The position numbers and the translations under genes are program-made. Positions 16,116 through 24,141 of a stretch of DNA of 31,228 nt are shown here, one piece after another; position 1 is the stretch's first letter, and each line of letters begins with the position of its first letter. This DNA comes from a bacterium UBP2_UBA2255. Lineage in GTDB: Bacteria > Edwardsbacteria > AC1 > EtOH8. The notes beneath the pieces were generated by a model. That model saw only the letters and a program-made list of their open reading frames with translations. It ran no database searches and was not told where the DNA came from. The stretch covers positions 1-31,228 of the forward strand of contig DDXR01000043.1 of NCBI GenBank assembly GCA_002347565.1. Reading direction: 5' to 3'.

Positions 16116-17876
16116 TTACCAGACCTGGATCGAGATGTTGTCCCAGTAGGTGCCCTCGTTCGGGTTGGCATTGCCGACCGCGTCGGTGTCGAACGCGAAC
16201 GCGTACCGGGTCACCGCGCCAGGGGTGAGAGTTAAGTTCGTTGAATTCCACGCAGAAGCGTTGCCGAACCAAGTGAACACTGAGGTCCAGGTGGCGCCGT
16301 TGTTGGTCGAGCTCAGCAGCGAGACAACGTCGGCGGCCCCGTCGGTCCGGTACCAGCGGGCATAGTAGATCCGGGCGTTGGCCCAGCCGGTCAGGTCCAC
16401 CGCCGGCAGGAACAGGGTGTCGTGCACCGCGACCGGCGTGGGCGGGGTCGGGATGTAGCTGGAATCGGCGTCGTTGCCGCATTTCCAGCTGTACAGCCCC
16501 TGGTACGCCCTCATCGTGGTGCGGTGCCACATCCGCTGGGCCGACCAGCCGGCAGCCAGGGTCTCGGCGTTGTCGTCGAGGAGGATGTAGCGCGTGCCGG
16601 TGGTGAAGTCGATCGCACCCCAGAAGGCGTCGGACGGCTTGGACACACCGTTGACCACGGTCCAGGCGGCCTCACCGGCGATGTTGTTGCCGTTCTGGTC
16701 CAGCCTGTAGCCGTTGGCGGCCTGGATGTTCTGGCTGACCCACAGGTAGTTGGTGTTGGCCGGGGCGTTCTCCAGGCTGTAGTTCACTCCCATGGTGTCC
16801 GGGTGGACCCGCAGGGTGCCCAGGATGTGCCCGGTCTTGTCGATCTTGTCGAACAGCTTGATGTACGTGCTGGTCAGCATGCCCGCGTTCATCTTGCGGT
16901 TGAACCGGATCGACAGATTGCGGTTGGCATCGACGGTCGTGGCGCTGACCACCTTGAGCGATGGCACCGCGTTGGCAGGATCGTAGGTCCGGAACTTCAC
17001 GATCTTGCGGTCGATCGACTCGGCCTCGGAGACGCCGTTGCCGTTGCCGTCCAGGGTGTTGCCCTTGCGGTCCTTGATGCCGGTGGTGGCCGTGAAGTAG
17101 TAGTTGGTGGCCTGGGCCAGGCCGAGGCTGCGGAACACCACCAGGTATTCCCGCTGCGGCGTGACGGTCTCGGTCACCTGGGCCGGCGGCAGCGCCACCG
17201 CGGCGCCGCTCTCGGTGGTCAGCCGGAAGTTGGCGGCGACCAGCGTCGTCGGGTCCACGCTGTCGGCGTCCGCGATCCGCACGTAGACGGAATCGGTCAG
17301 CTTGATGTCGTAAGCGTTGTCTGCCGGGTAGATCAGCGCCACGGTCGGGCCGGCCTGGTCGTAGGGCGCGGTGACGCAGGTGGCGCCGACGAACTGCTGG
17401 CGCCGGTAGTCCTGCGGGTCGACGAAGTTGTTGCCGTTGCCGTCCAGCGGGTTGCCGTGCAGGTCCCTAACGCTGGCGGTGACGGTCACCAGGTACCGCT
17501 TCATGGTGTCCCAGACCTGGGTGGTGCGGATGACCGCCTTGCGGTCGCCCGGCTCGTAGGTGACGGTGTAGGGCGCGGCCACCATCGATGGCACCTCCTG
17601 CACCAGGATGGTGCCGGTGCCGACCGTCGCCGGGTTGATGTCCTTGTTGAACAGGATCCTGATCTCGTCGTAGGTCGGCGGCTTGTAGAAGGTGGTGCCG
17701 CCGGCGATGGTGGCGATGCTGGTCACCTGCGGGCCCACCGACGCCATCGGACCGACCGTGCCGGCGATGTTGCTGGTCGTCGGTTCGAACGGGTTCTCCT
17801 TCTTGCCGCAGCCGGAAATCACCAGGCCCGCCGCCAGGACGACCGCCAGGAGCGCCAGGATTGCTTTATGCTTCAT
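16116..17876 (-). CDS. Lipoprotein with Ig-like (SbsA/Big_5) domains and a C-terminal jelly-roll-like domain
   Basis: A 586-residue protein with signal peptide and lipobox VISGC (Cys23). Three Ig-like segments follow, each opening with a pattern like PTVALIYPADNAYDIKLTDS or YDEIRILFNKDINPATV and closing with a GNPLDGNGNN turn; these D-x-N-G-N loops (near residues 145, 276 and 393) look calcium-binding-like and are common in Big_5 domains. From about residue 430 the sequence changes to a Trp-rich domain (WSAQRMWHRT, LYSWKCGND, IYYARWYRTDGAADVVSLLS, YWDNISIQVW) resembling carbohydrate-binding or MAM-like jelly rolls. It is probably exposed at the cell surface as an adhesin or scaffold; that is inference. 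It follows the outer-membrane gene by 15 bases with ribosome site GAGGAGGG, so the two are one operon. Confidence 0.8.
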   Translation of the reverse strand: MKHKAILALLAVVLAAGLVISGCGKKENPFEPTTSNIAGTVGPMASVGPQVTSIATIAGGTTFYKPPTYDEIRILFNKDINPATVGTGTILVQEVPSMVAAPYTVTYEPGDRKAVIRTTQVWDTMKRYLVTVTASVRDLHGNPLDGNGNNFVDPQDYRRQQFVGATCVTAPYDQAGPTVALIYPADNAYDIKLTDSVYVRIADADSVDPTTLVAANFRLTTESGAAVALPPAQVTETVTPQREYLVVFRSLGLAQATNYYFTATTGIKDRKGNTLDGNGNGVSEAESIDRKIVKFRTYDPANAVPSLKVVSATTVDANRNLSIRFNRKMNAGMLTSTYIKLFDKIDKTGHILGTLRVHPDTMGVNYSLENAPANTNYLWVSQNIQAANGYRLDQNGNNIAGEAAWTVVNGVSKPSDAFWGAIDFTTGTRYILLDDNAETLAAGWSAQRMWHRTTMRAYQGLYSWKCGNDADSSYIPTPPTPVAVHDTLFLPAVDLTGWANARIYYARWYRTDGAADVVSLLSSTNNGATWTSVFTWFGNASAWNSTNLTLTPGAVTRYAFAFDTDAVGNANPNEGTYWDNISIQVW

Positions 17877-17891
17877 TGTTGCCCTCCTCTC

Positions 17892-19592
17892 TTAAAATTT
17901 GACGACAGCGGACAGTTTCCAGCTGGTCAGGTCGGTCAGCTCGGCGAAGCCCATGAAGTCCAGCTGCAGGTTCTTGCTGACGTTCCAGCAGGCGCCGTAG
18001 GTGTAGTGGGTGTAGCTGCTGTGGCTGTTGTAGGTGTTGCTGCTGCCGGTGGGCTGGTTCAGCGTCGCCGGGGTCACGCTGTTGGTCTCCGTGCCGTCGC
18101 CGTAGCGGCGGCGGGTGATCACCCGGCCGTCGCCGGCCAGCAGGGTTATGTTGTTGGTGTAGTCGCGGTAGTCGATCCAGTGCTCGGCGCCCAGCCGGAA
18201 CACGATCGGCTTGGTGACCCGGAACTCCAGGCCCACCGGGACGACGATGGTGCGGTAGGCGCTGGTGTACAGGTACTCCCAGCTCTGGTTCCAAGTGCTG
18301 GTCTCGACGTAGCTGGCCGGCAGCGAGGGGTTGCCGCCCTCGGCGTAGGTCCGGACGATGGTGTACGCCCGCTCCCGCTCCTCCAGCGCCTCGCGCTTGC
18401 CGGTGATCAGGCCCAGGCCGATGGCGAACTCGACCGCGTCCCACTTGACCGTGTTCTTGACGCGGATGTCGAGGTCGGATTCGCTGTTCTCGCCCGAGAT
18501 GTTGTCGGAGTAGGTGGAGTCGGTGGTCGACGGGTCGATGATGTTGTTCACCCGGCGCTCGCTGAAGGCGAAGTTGGCCCCAGCCTCGGGCTTGTACGAG
18601 TTGGTCGAGATCTGGATGTCGGCCCGGGTGTTGACGATCTTCGACCACTTGTAGATGCCGGCCGCGCCGAACGAGAACATCGTGCCGCCCAGCTCCTCGG
18701 TCAGCATCCTGCTGCGGGTGTGGTTGTAGCTGTCGCCGAGGGTGTAGGCCGAGTCGGCGACGTAGTCCTCCTCGTCGTACTGCGTCATGCCGCCGAAGCC
18801 CAGCGCCAGGCGCAGGCTGACGTCGATGTCCTCGGTCAGGGAGTTCCAGGCCGAGAGGCCGATGATGTTCTCCGAGGCCTCATAGCCGATCCGCCCGGTG
18901 TCCTTGGCCGTGGCGACCAGCAGGGTCTGGCCGGTGTTGAGGTTCATCAGGCTGCGGTCGCGGCTGAAGTTCCGCGCGGTCCCGTATTCGAAGTATTTAT
19001 CCGTCCGGCGGTGGAACACGAAACCGGCCTTGATGTTGCTGAACTGCCGGGTCAGGGCCAGGAAGTAGTCGTTCCAGGACTGGTCGCTCCAGCCCGTGGT
19101 CCGCTGCTTCAGGGTCTGCTTGGCGTCGTAGCCGGGGACGCCGTCCAGGTTCACCAGCGACACGTCCTCGCGCTGCAGCTCGCCGTAGACGGAATTCCCA
19201 TAGGCGTCGGTGCCGACATAATACGGGTTGCGGTCGCTCTGGCGGTTGTACAGCAGGCCGACCTTGCCGAAGTCCATCACGTTGCCGTTGCCGCCGATCA
19301 GGAACGTGTTCATGCTCGACGGATTGAACTGCTCCTCGCCCTTGGTAAGGAGGTTGGAAAGGTTGGTGTACAGCCGTTTGCCTTCGATCATCTCGATCCG
19401 GGCCGGGTCCAGGTAGCCGTACAGGCCCAGCATCAGGTCCAGATCGTCCTCCAGCAGGCCGGCGGTCGAGGCGTTGCGGAATGAGTTGTGCCAAGGTGCC
19501 GTACCCTCGGTTGCGTACCACCCTTGGGCGAGGATCGGCGCCGCGGCAAACAGAAGCATGACCAGAGTCAGAATCCCATGACGTGCCTTCAT
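17892..19592 (-). CDS. Putative outer-membrane beta-barrel protein
   Basis: A 566-residue protein with a signal peptide (residues 1-22, ending LAQG). The mature part has many alternating strands rich in Tyr, Trp, Thr and Asn, such as KAGFVFHRRTDKYFEYG, SLRLALGFGGMTQYDE and NTVKWDAVEFAIGLGL. It ends in the Bam-type signal with terminal Phe (TSWKLSAVVKF). It is not recognised as a named porin family. The ribosome site GGAGGAG lies just before ATG 19592. It is co-transcribed with the Ig-like lipoprotein from a strong promoter, so the two may form an outer-membrane complex. Acidic residues near the N-terminus (LLEDDLDLMLGLYGYLDPARI) resemble the start of many FCB outer-membrane proteins of unknown function. 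Confidence 0.75.
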   Translation of the reverse strand: MKARHGILTLVMLLFAAAPILAQGWYATEGTAPWHNSFRNASTAGLLEDDLDLMLGLYGYLDPARIEMIEGKRLYTNLSNLLTKGEEQFNPSSMNTFLIGGNGNVMDFGKVGLLYNRQSDRNPYYVGTDAYGNSVYGELQREDVSLVNLDGVPGYDAKQTLKQRTTGWSDQSWNDYFLALTRQFSNIKAGFVFHRRTDKYFEYGTARNFSRDRSLMNLNTGQTLLVATAKDTGRIGYEASENIIGLSAWNSLTEDIDVSLRLALGFGGMTQYDEEDYVADSAYTLGDSYNHTRSRMLTEELGGTMFSFGAAGIYKWSKIVNTRADIQISTNSYKPEAGANFAFSERRVNNIIDPSTTDSTYSDNISGENSESDLDIRVKNTVKWDAVEFAIGLGLITGKREALEERERAYTIVRTYAEGGNPSLPASYVETSTWNQSWEYLYTSAYRTIVVPVGLEFRVTKPIVFRLGAEHWIDYRDYTNNITLLAGDGRVITRRRYGDGTETNSVTPATLNQPTGSSNTYNSHSSYTHYTYGACWNVSKNLQLDFMGFAELTDLTSWKLSAVVKF

Positions 19593-19713
19593 GTTCTCCT
19601 CCTGAATGGTTGCGGTTGAATATCGTGGCCGGGAATGAATTGAGACACGGTTCCGATGGAATGGTTTGCCGCGTTCACCTCCTTCATTGATTGTCGTTCG
19701 TCTGCAATGTGTT

Positions 19714-19743
19714 ATTTTACCGTCCGGGATGCCATCCTGTCAA
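19714..19743 (-). promoter_or_regulatory. Promoter of the outer-membrane protein operon
   Basis: On the minus strand: -35 TTGACA (19738-19743), an 18-base spacer, -10 TAAAAT (19714-19719). The leader of about 115 bases contains a full anti-SD match AAGGAGGTGA (near 19670-19680) with no start codon at a suitable distance, besides the real ribosome site next to ATG 19592. Confidence 0.75.
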
Positions 19744-19763
19744 GGGTTTTTTTGGGAAAAATA

Positions 19764-19791
19764 TTGACTACTGGCCCCAAACTGGTATAAT
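19764..19791 (+). promoter_or_regulatory. Promoter of the transglutaminase-like gene
   Basis: -35 TTGACT (19764-19769), a 16-base spacer, and -10 TATAAT (19786-19791). It is back to back with the minus-strand promoter at 19714-19743, the two -35 boxes being 20 bases apart. The leader to ATG 19902 is about 105 bases and shows no other feature. Confidence 0.75.
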
Positions 19792-19901
19792 AGGGCAGCG
19801 CGGGCCGCGCAGCATCGCTGGAAACGGCGTTTCCCGGGCCCTGCCGGCCGGCGGATCACCGGCCCCGGATCCTATGACCAGTTGCGGACCTGTCTTATTA
19901 T

Positions 19902-21350
19902 ATGATGAGACGCACGCCTGTCCTCTTGACCCTCGCAGCCCTGTGGCTGGCCTCGATGGCCTGGTTCGGCGGCAGGCAGGCGGGCTGTGTCCGCCGTCAC
20001 TCCGCCGCATCGGCGGTGGCGGCCGACCGCGAGGAATGGCGGGGCATCTACCTGCAGGGGAGGAAGATCGGATATTCCTCCACCTTCTCCCGCTCCCTGC
20101 CCGACGGCGGCCGGGCAGTGTCCACCAGGGCCTTGATGCGGCTGAACCTGATGCAGACGGTCCAGGAGGTGCTGACCACGGCCAACTACACGCTGGACCG
20201 GTCATACCACCTCCGCGACCTCGACTTCCGGCTGACCGGCGCGGCCCGGCTGGAGATCGCCGGCAGGGTCGCGGGGGACGCGCTCGAACTGAGCGTGACC
20301 TCCAACGGCCAGACGACCAGGCAGCGGATCGGCCTTTCCGGCCCGGTCCATCTACCCGACGCGCTGGACGAGATGATCGCGGCGCGATCGCTGAAGGTCG
20401 GGCAAACCCACCGGTTCTCCACGTTCGACCCGGCATCGATGTCGATCCAGCAGGCCTTCGTGAACGTGGCCGCGAGAGAGACGCTGGAGGTCTCGGGCGT
20501 CCGTGTGCCGGTCCTCCGGCTCGAGACCAGGTTCTCCGGCGCCGCCGGCACCGTCTGGATGGACTCGGCCGGCCGCTCGGTCCGCGAGCAGGGACCGATG
20601 GGCATCCTGCTGCTGGCCGAGCCCCGGGAAACGGCGACAGCCCTGCCCGATGCGGCCGCCGGCCCCGACCTGCTGACCAGCCTGGCCGTCCCGGCGCAGG
20701 GCGCCGTGCCGGCCGACCCCCGCGCTGTCGGATCGATGCGGGTCCGGCTGTCCGGGATCGCCCTCGCCGGCCTGGACGTCGGCGGCGGCCGCCAGCGCAT
20801 CACGGACCCGGCGGACATGGTGGTGGCGGTCGAGGCGGCGGACACCGCGGCGGTGGCCCTGCCGGACGGGGTGCGGCGGCGGTACCTGGCCCCCACGCCG
20901 CTGATCCAGTCGGACGACCGGGAGATCAGGGCGCTGTCCCGCAAGCTGACCCGGGGCCTGGCCGGCGACCGGGACAGGGCGCGGGCCCTGGCCGATTGGG
21001 TGCACGACAACCTGGAAAAACGGATGACGGTCAGCCTGCCGTCGGCCGTGGAAGTGCTGGCCTCGCGGCGCGGCGACTGCAACGAGCACGCCACGCTGTT
21101 CGCGGCCCTGGCCCGGGCCGCCGGGATCCCGGCCACGCTGTGCCTGGGCGTGGTCTACATGGACGGCCGGTTCTACTACCACGCCTGGAACGTCGTCTGG
21201 TGCGGCGAATGGGTCGAGCTCGACCCGACGTTCGGCCAGTTCCCGGCCGACGCCGCCCGCCTGCGCCTGGTCGAGGGCGACCTCACCGACCAGCTCCGGC
21301 TGCTGCCGGCCTTCGGGAAACTGGAGATCGAGATACTCGAGGCACGGTGA
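19902..21350 (+). CDS. Transglutaminase-like domain protein, membrane-anchored or exported
   Basis: A 482-residue protein. The N-terminus has a hydrophobic segment after MMRRTP (about residues 6-22) that serves as signal or anchor. The middle third is beta-rich and unassigned (GIYLQGRKIGYSSTF at the start is typical of this group). The C-terminal domain has the transglutaminase/protease triad: Cys393 in RRGDCNEHATLF, His427 in YYHAWN and Asp441 in ELDPTFGQ, with normal spacing. Such bacterial proteins are usually periplasmic thiol peptidases or crosslinkers of unknown substrate. It has its own promoter and is followed by a repeat element (21407-21488) and the ABC ATPase gene. The in-frame second ATG at 19905 is an equal start; no clear ribosome site is seen. 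Confidence 0.85.
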   Translation: MMRRTPVLLTLAALWLASMAWFGGRQAGCVRRHSAASAVAADREEWRGIYLQGRKIGYSSTFSRSLPDGGRAVSTRALMRLNLMQTVQEVLTTANYTLDRSYHLRDLDFRLTGAARLEIAGRVAGDALELSVTSNGQTTRQRIGLSGPVHLPDALDEMIAARSLKVGQTHRFSTFDPASMSIQQAFVNVAARETLEVSGVRVPVLRLETRFSGAAGTVWMDSAGRSVREQGPMGILLLAEPRETATALPDAAAGPDLLTSLAVPAQGAVPADPRAVGSMRVRLSGIALAGLDVGGGRQRITDPADMVVAVEAADTAAVALPDGVRRRYLAPTPLIQSDDREIRALSRKLTRGLAGDRDRARALADWVHDNLEKRMTVSLPSAVEVLASRRGDCNEHATLFAALARAAGIPATLCLGVVYMDGRFYYHAWNVVWCGEWVELDPTFGQFPADAARLRLVEGDLTDQLRLLPAFGKLEIEILEAR

Positions 21351-21406
21351 TTTTCTGCATCCACCTTCCGCAGGAATCGATCGTTACTCGGCGCCATGAC
21401 TCGGTC

Positions 21407-21488
21407 GTCATGCCAGCACCGCATCACGTGCGGGATAGGCTCCAGCCGGCATCCGGTTTTCCTGGATTCCCGCATGCGCGGGAATGAC
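21407..21488. repeat. REP-like double hairpin, second copy
   Basis: It has the same outer ends as the element at 3280-3334 (GTCAT...CCAG and CTGGATTCCCGC...GCGGGAATGAC), but a longer and more diverged first half. It lies between the transglutaminase-like gene and the ABC ATPase gene. Confidence 0.75.
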
Positions 21489-21550
21489 ACCATCGGTCAA
21501 ATGCCTGATTCTTGCTCATTCAAATTCATTCCTGCTTTCATGGTTTCCTT

Positions 21551-22312
21551 ATGAATAGAATCCCTGGCCACACGGAAGCGCCGGCCGCGTCCATCGAGCT
21601 GACCGGCCTGACCAGGAGCTTCGGCGGCAAGCTTGCCGTGGACGGCCTGTCGCTGCGGATCGGCCCCGGGGAGATCTTCGGCCTGCTGGGGCCCAACGGC
21701 GCCGGCAAGACCACCACCATCAAGATGCTGGCCGGCCTGCTGCGGCCCGGCGCGGGCGCGGCCCGGCTGTGCGGCGTCGACGTCTGGGAACGGCCGGAGC
21801 AGGTCAAGCGCGAACTGGGCTACATCCCCGACGATCCGTTCATCTACGAGCTGCTCACCGGCCGCGAGTTCCTGCGCCTGGTGGCCAACCTCTACGGCCA
21901 GGGCGGGGCTGCGGCGGAAGCGAGGATCGGCGAGCTGGTGGCCCGCTTCGACGCCGGCGAGTGGATCGACCGCCGGGCCGAGGGGTACTCGCACGGCATG
22001 CGGCAGAAGACGGTGCTGGCGGCCACCCTGCTGCACGACCCCCTGGTCTACCTGATCGACGAGCCGATGGTGGGGCTGGACCCGGCCAGCATGATCCTGG
22101 TGCGGGACATTTTCCGCGAGCTGGCGGCCCGGGGCCGGTCCCTGCTGGTATCGACCCACACCCTGGGCCTGGCCGAGTCGATCTGCGGCCGCATCGGCAT
22201 CATCAGCAGGGGAAGGCTGGCGGCGCTGGGCACGCTGGAGGAGCTGCGCCGGCTGTCGCGCGGCCGCCACACCGACCTGGAGAGCCTCTACCTCGAGTTC
22301 ACCAGGACCTGA
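21551..22312 (+). CDS. ABC transporter ATP-binding protein
   Basis: A 253-residue ATPase that would power the exporter permease encoded at 24142-25800. Walker A GPNGAGKT (residues 47-54), Q-loop region replaced by GYIPDDPFIYELLTG, signature YSHGMRQK (146-153), Walker B VYLIDEP (166-172), D-loop GLDP and switch His203 in STH are all present. The sequence resembles ATPases of ABC-2/EcsA-type exporters. ATG 21551 is chosen: the earlier in-frame ATG at 21512 would add 13 residues not seen in the family. There is no good ribosome site; the start lies within a 15-base motif (TTCATGGTTTCCTTA, 21537-21551) repeated before the next gene at 22370-22384. Confidence 0.92.
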   Translation: MNRIPGHTEAPAASIELTGLTRSFGGKLAVDGLSLRIGPGEIFGLLGPNGAGKTTTIKMLAGLLRPGAGAARLCGVDVWERPEQVKRELGYIPDDPFIYELLTGREFLRLVANLYGQGGAAAEARIGELVARFDAGEWIDRRAEGYSHGMRQKTVLAATLLHDPLVYLIDEPMVGLDPASMILVRDIFRELAARGRSLLVSTHTLGLAESICGRIGIISRGRLAALGTLEELRRLSRGRHTDLESLYLEFTRT

Positions 22313-22336
22313 CACGGGCCGACCGGCAGTGAATGC

Positions 22337-22381
22337 GGAATCCATGAAGAACAGAAAACGGTTCGTGGATTCATGGTTTCC
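22337..22381. repeat. Hairpin repeat with GGAA(T/A)CCATGAA arms
   Basis: The left arm GGAATCCATGAA (22337-22348) and right arm TTCATGGTTTCC (22370-22381) pair with one mismatch around a 21-base loop. The right arm recurs at 21537-21548 immediately before the ABC ATPase start. Confidence 0.6.
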
Positions 22382-22426
22382 TTAGATTGTCGATAATCTC
22401 CTTTTGCATTTTTCATCTGAAGTCGC

Positions 22427-23995
22427 ATGGCCCTCGAAGGCAACATATCCGAGTTCTCCCTCCCGGAGATCCTGCAGCTGATCGCCAGCCAGCGCAAGAC
22501 CGGCGTGCTGACGCTGGAGTACGGCGGCGACGAGGCGGCGCTGGACTTCGACGAGGGTTCGATCACCGGCGGCTACTACCGCCACCAGGGCAAGCAGAAG
22601 CACCTGTCGGAGTACCTGTTCCAGTCCAACCTGGTCGATGCCGACCGCCTGGCCGAGGCCGACCACGTCTATCAGAGCACCAAGACGCCGGTCGAGGAAT
22701 TCCTGATCGAGATGGGGTACCTCTCCAGGGAGGACTTCGAGGAGGCCATCAGGTTCAAGATCCAGGAGATCCTGGACGAGGTGTTCACCTGGGTGGACGG
22801 CCACTACGTCTTCAACATCAACGTCAAGCTGTACCCCACCACCAAGTACCCGGTGCTGCTGTCGGCCGACGGCTTCCTGCTGGAAGGCATGCGGCGGCTG
22901 GACGAATGGCTGCGCATCCGCCGGGTCGTCCCGGACCTGTCCACCATCGTCCGGCGCACCGGCGCCGCGGCCGAGAACCCCGGCCCCGAGCACGAGAAGC
23001 TGCTGGAGTTCCTGGGCGAGCGGCACCTGACCGTCGCCCAGCTGGTGGAGCTGACGGCGCTGGGCAAGTTCGTCACCGCCCAGAGCGCGGCCGAGCTGGT
23101 GGAGCAGGGCGTGATCGAGATCGTCGCCGCCGGCCAGCCCGCCGCCCCGACCCCCGCGCCGGCGCCGGCCCCCGAACTGCGCTCGCAGACCACGGCCCTG
23201 GCCTTCATGATCAGGCAGTGGGGCCTGCTGGTGCGCTACATCACCCAGTACCCGTTCAACCATCCGTCCATGCTGGGGGCGCTGGAGGAGTTCTTCACCG
23301 TGTTCAACGGCCTGGCGCTGGGCGGCGCCGGGCTGACGCTGGAATCGAGGGACAGCCGGCTGCTGGTCAACGGGCAGCCGCCGGCCGCGCCCGACGAGCT
23401 GCTGGGCCAGTTCGCGCTCTACCTCGACCTGTTCCACATCAGGTCCGTGACCCTGCTGCCCCAGCTCAAGGGCGACGAGCTGATCTCCTTCTCCTTCCTG
23501 CTGGCCCTGCCCGCCGACATCCTCGAGGCGGGCGGCGGCATGGCGGCGGCCGCCCGCGGCCTGCGGCTGCAGCACATCCGGACGTCCATCGAGCCCCGCA
23601 CCTACGACGCCGCATTCAGGGGGGAGAAGATCTTCCGCATCCCCAGCGGCTTCATGCCGTACATCGAGGACCTGCCCGGCCTGCCCCAGCAACGGCATGT
23701 CCGCGAGCACGTCCTGGCGAGCCTGCGCCGCCTGCTGGCCCTGCCCGCCCCCAAGGTGTTCCCGCCCGACCTGCTGGACATCGAGGAGGTGGAGCACCTG
23801 TCCAACAAGCTGCTGGGCGTGTACGCCCGCAGCGGCCGCGACAAGTACATCGAGAAACTGGTGCAGTGCGTCGTCAAGCTGCGGCCCACGGTGCGGCTGT
23901 CGTTCATCAAGCGCAAGGCCCTGGACGTGCGCTGGCTGTTCCCGATCGACAACATCGTGGCCCTGTCGCAGTCCGAGCTGGAGAAGCTGGGGTGA
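22427..23995 (+). CDS. DUF4388 (PATAN-like) domain protein
   Basis: A 522-residue cytosolic protein without signal peptide. Residues 1 to about 125 match DUF4388: MALEGNISEFSLPEILQLIA, KTGVLTLEYGGDEAALDFDEG, then LAEADHVYQSTKTPVEEFLIEMGYLSREDFEEAIRFKIQEILDEVFTW with the typical GHYVF end. Family members are found in delta-proteobacterial and related regulatory proteins, often with signalling domains. A Pro/Ala-rich linker (near residues 238-250) separates a second half with Leu-rich helices (ALAFMIRQWGLLVRYITQYP and an FHIRSVTLLPQLKGDELISF segment) that is not recognised. It lies between the ABC ATPase (115-base gap) and the permease (147-base gap) on the same strand, so it may regulate the transporter or simply be co-transcribed. 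Confidence 0.8.
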   Translation: MALEGNISEFSLPEILQLIASQRKTGVLTLEYGGDEAALDFDEGSITGGYYRHQGKQKHLSEYLFQSNLVDADRLAEADHVYQSTKTPVEEFLIEMGYLSREDFEEAIRFKIQEILDEVFTWVDGHYVFNINVKLYPTTKYPVLLSADGFLLEGMRRLDEWLRIRRVVPDLSTIVRRTGAAAENPGPEHEKLLEFLGERHLTVAQLVELTALGKFVTAQSAAELVEQGVIEIVAAGQPAAPTPAPAPAPELRSQTTALAFMIRQWGLLVRYITQYPFNHPSMLGALEEFFTVFNGLALGGAGLTLESRDSRLLVNGQPPAAPDELLGQFALYLDLFHIRSVTLLPQLKGDELISFSFLLALPADILEAGGGMAAAARGLRLQHIRTSIEPRTYDAAFRGEKIFRIPSGFMPYIEDLPGLPQQRHVREHVLASLRRLLALPAPKVFPPDLLDIEEVEHLSNKLLGVYARSGRDKYIEKLVQCVVKLRPTVRLSFIKRKALDVRWLFPIDNIVALSQSELEKLG

Positions 23996-24004
23996 GACCT
24001 GCAC

Positions 24005-24124
24005 TGCCGCGGAGGCGCGGAAACACGGAGGGGCATCCGTCCGGCCGGACAAGATGGCGGGGCCAGAGGGACCGGATCCCTGGCGTGAATCGGCTTGGCT
24101 CTGTGTCTCCGTGTCTCTGTGGCA
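24005..24124. repeat. Palindromic repeat of the CACAGAG/CTCTGTG family
   Basis: Arms of about 27 bases (left with GCGGAGGCGCGG and AACACGGAGG, right with CTCTGTGTCTCCGTGTCTCTG) are inverted and partly matching, with an internal GTCCGGCCGGAC palindrome. It fills most of the gap between the DUF4388 gene and the ABC permease gene and is related to the repeats at 4439-4506 and 28.2 kb. Confidence 0.65.
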
Positions 24125-24141
24125 AGTAAACCACGTCGAAC

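Noticed and set aside
16422..19484. Long plus-strand open frame of about 1020 codons
   Set aside because: It lies antisense to the outer-membrane and Ig-like lipoprotein genes; its Val/His/Gly/Asp-rich composition is that of a shadow frame in high-GC DNA.
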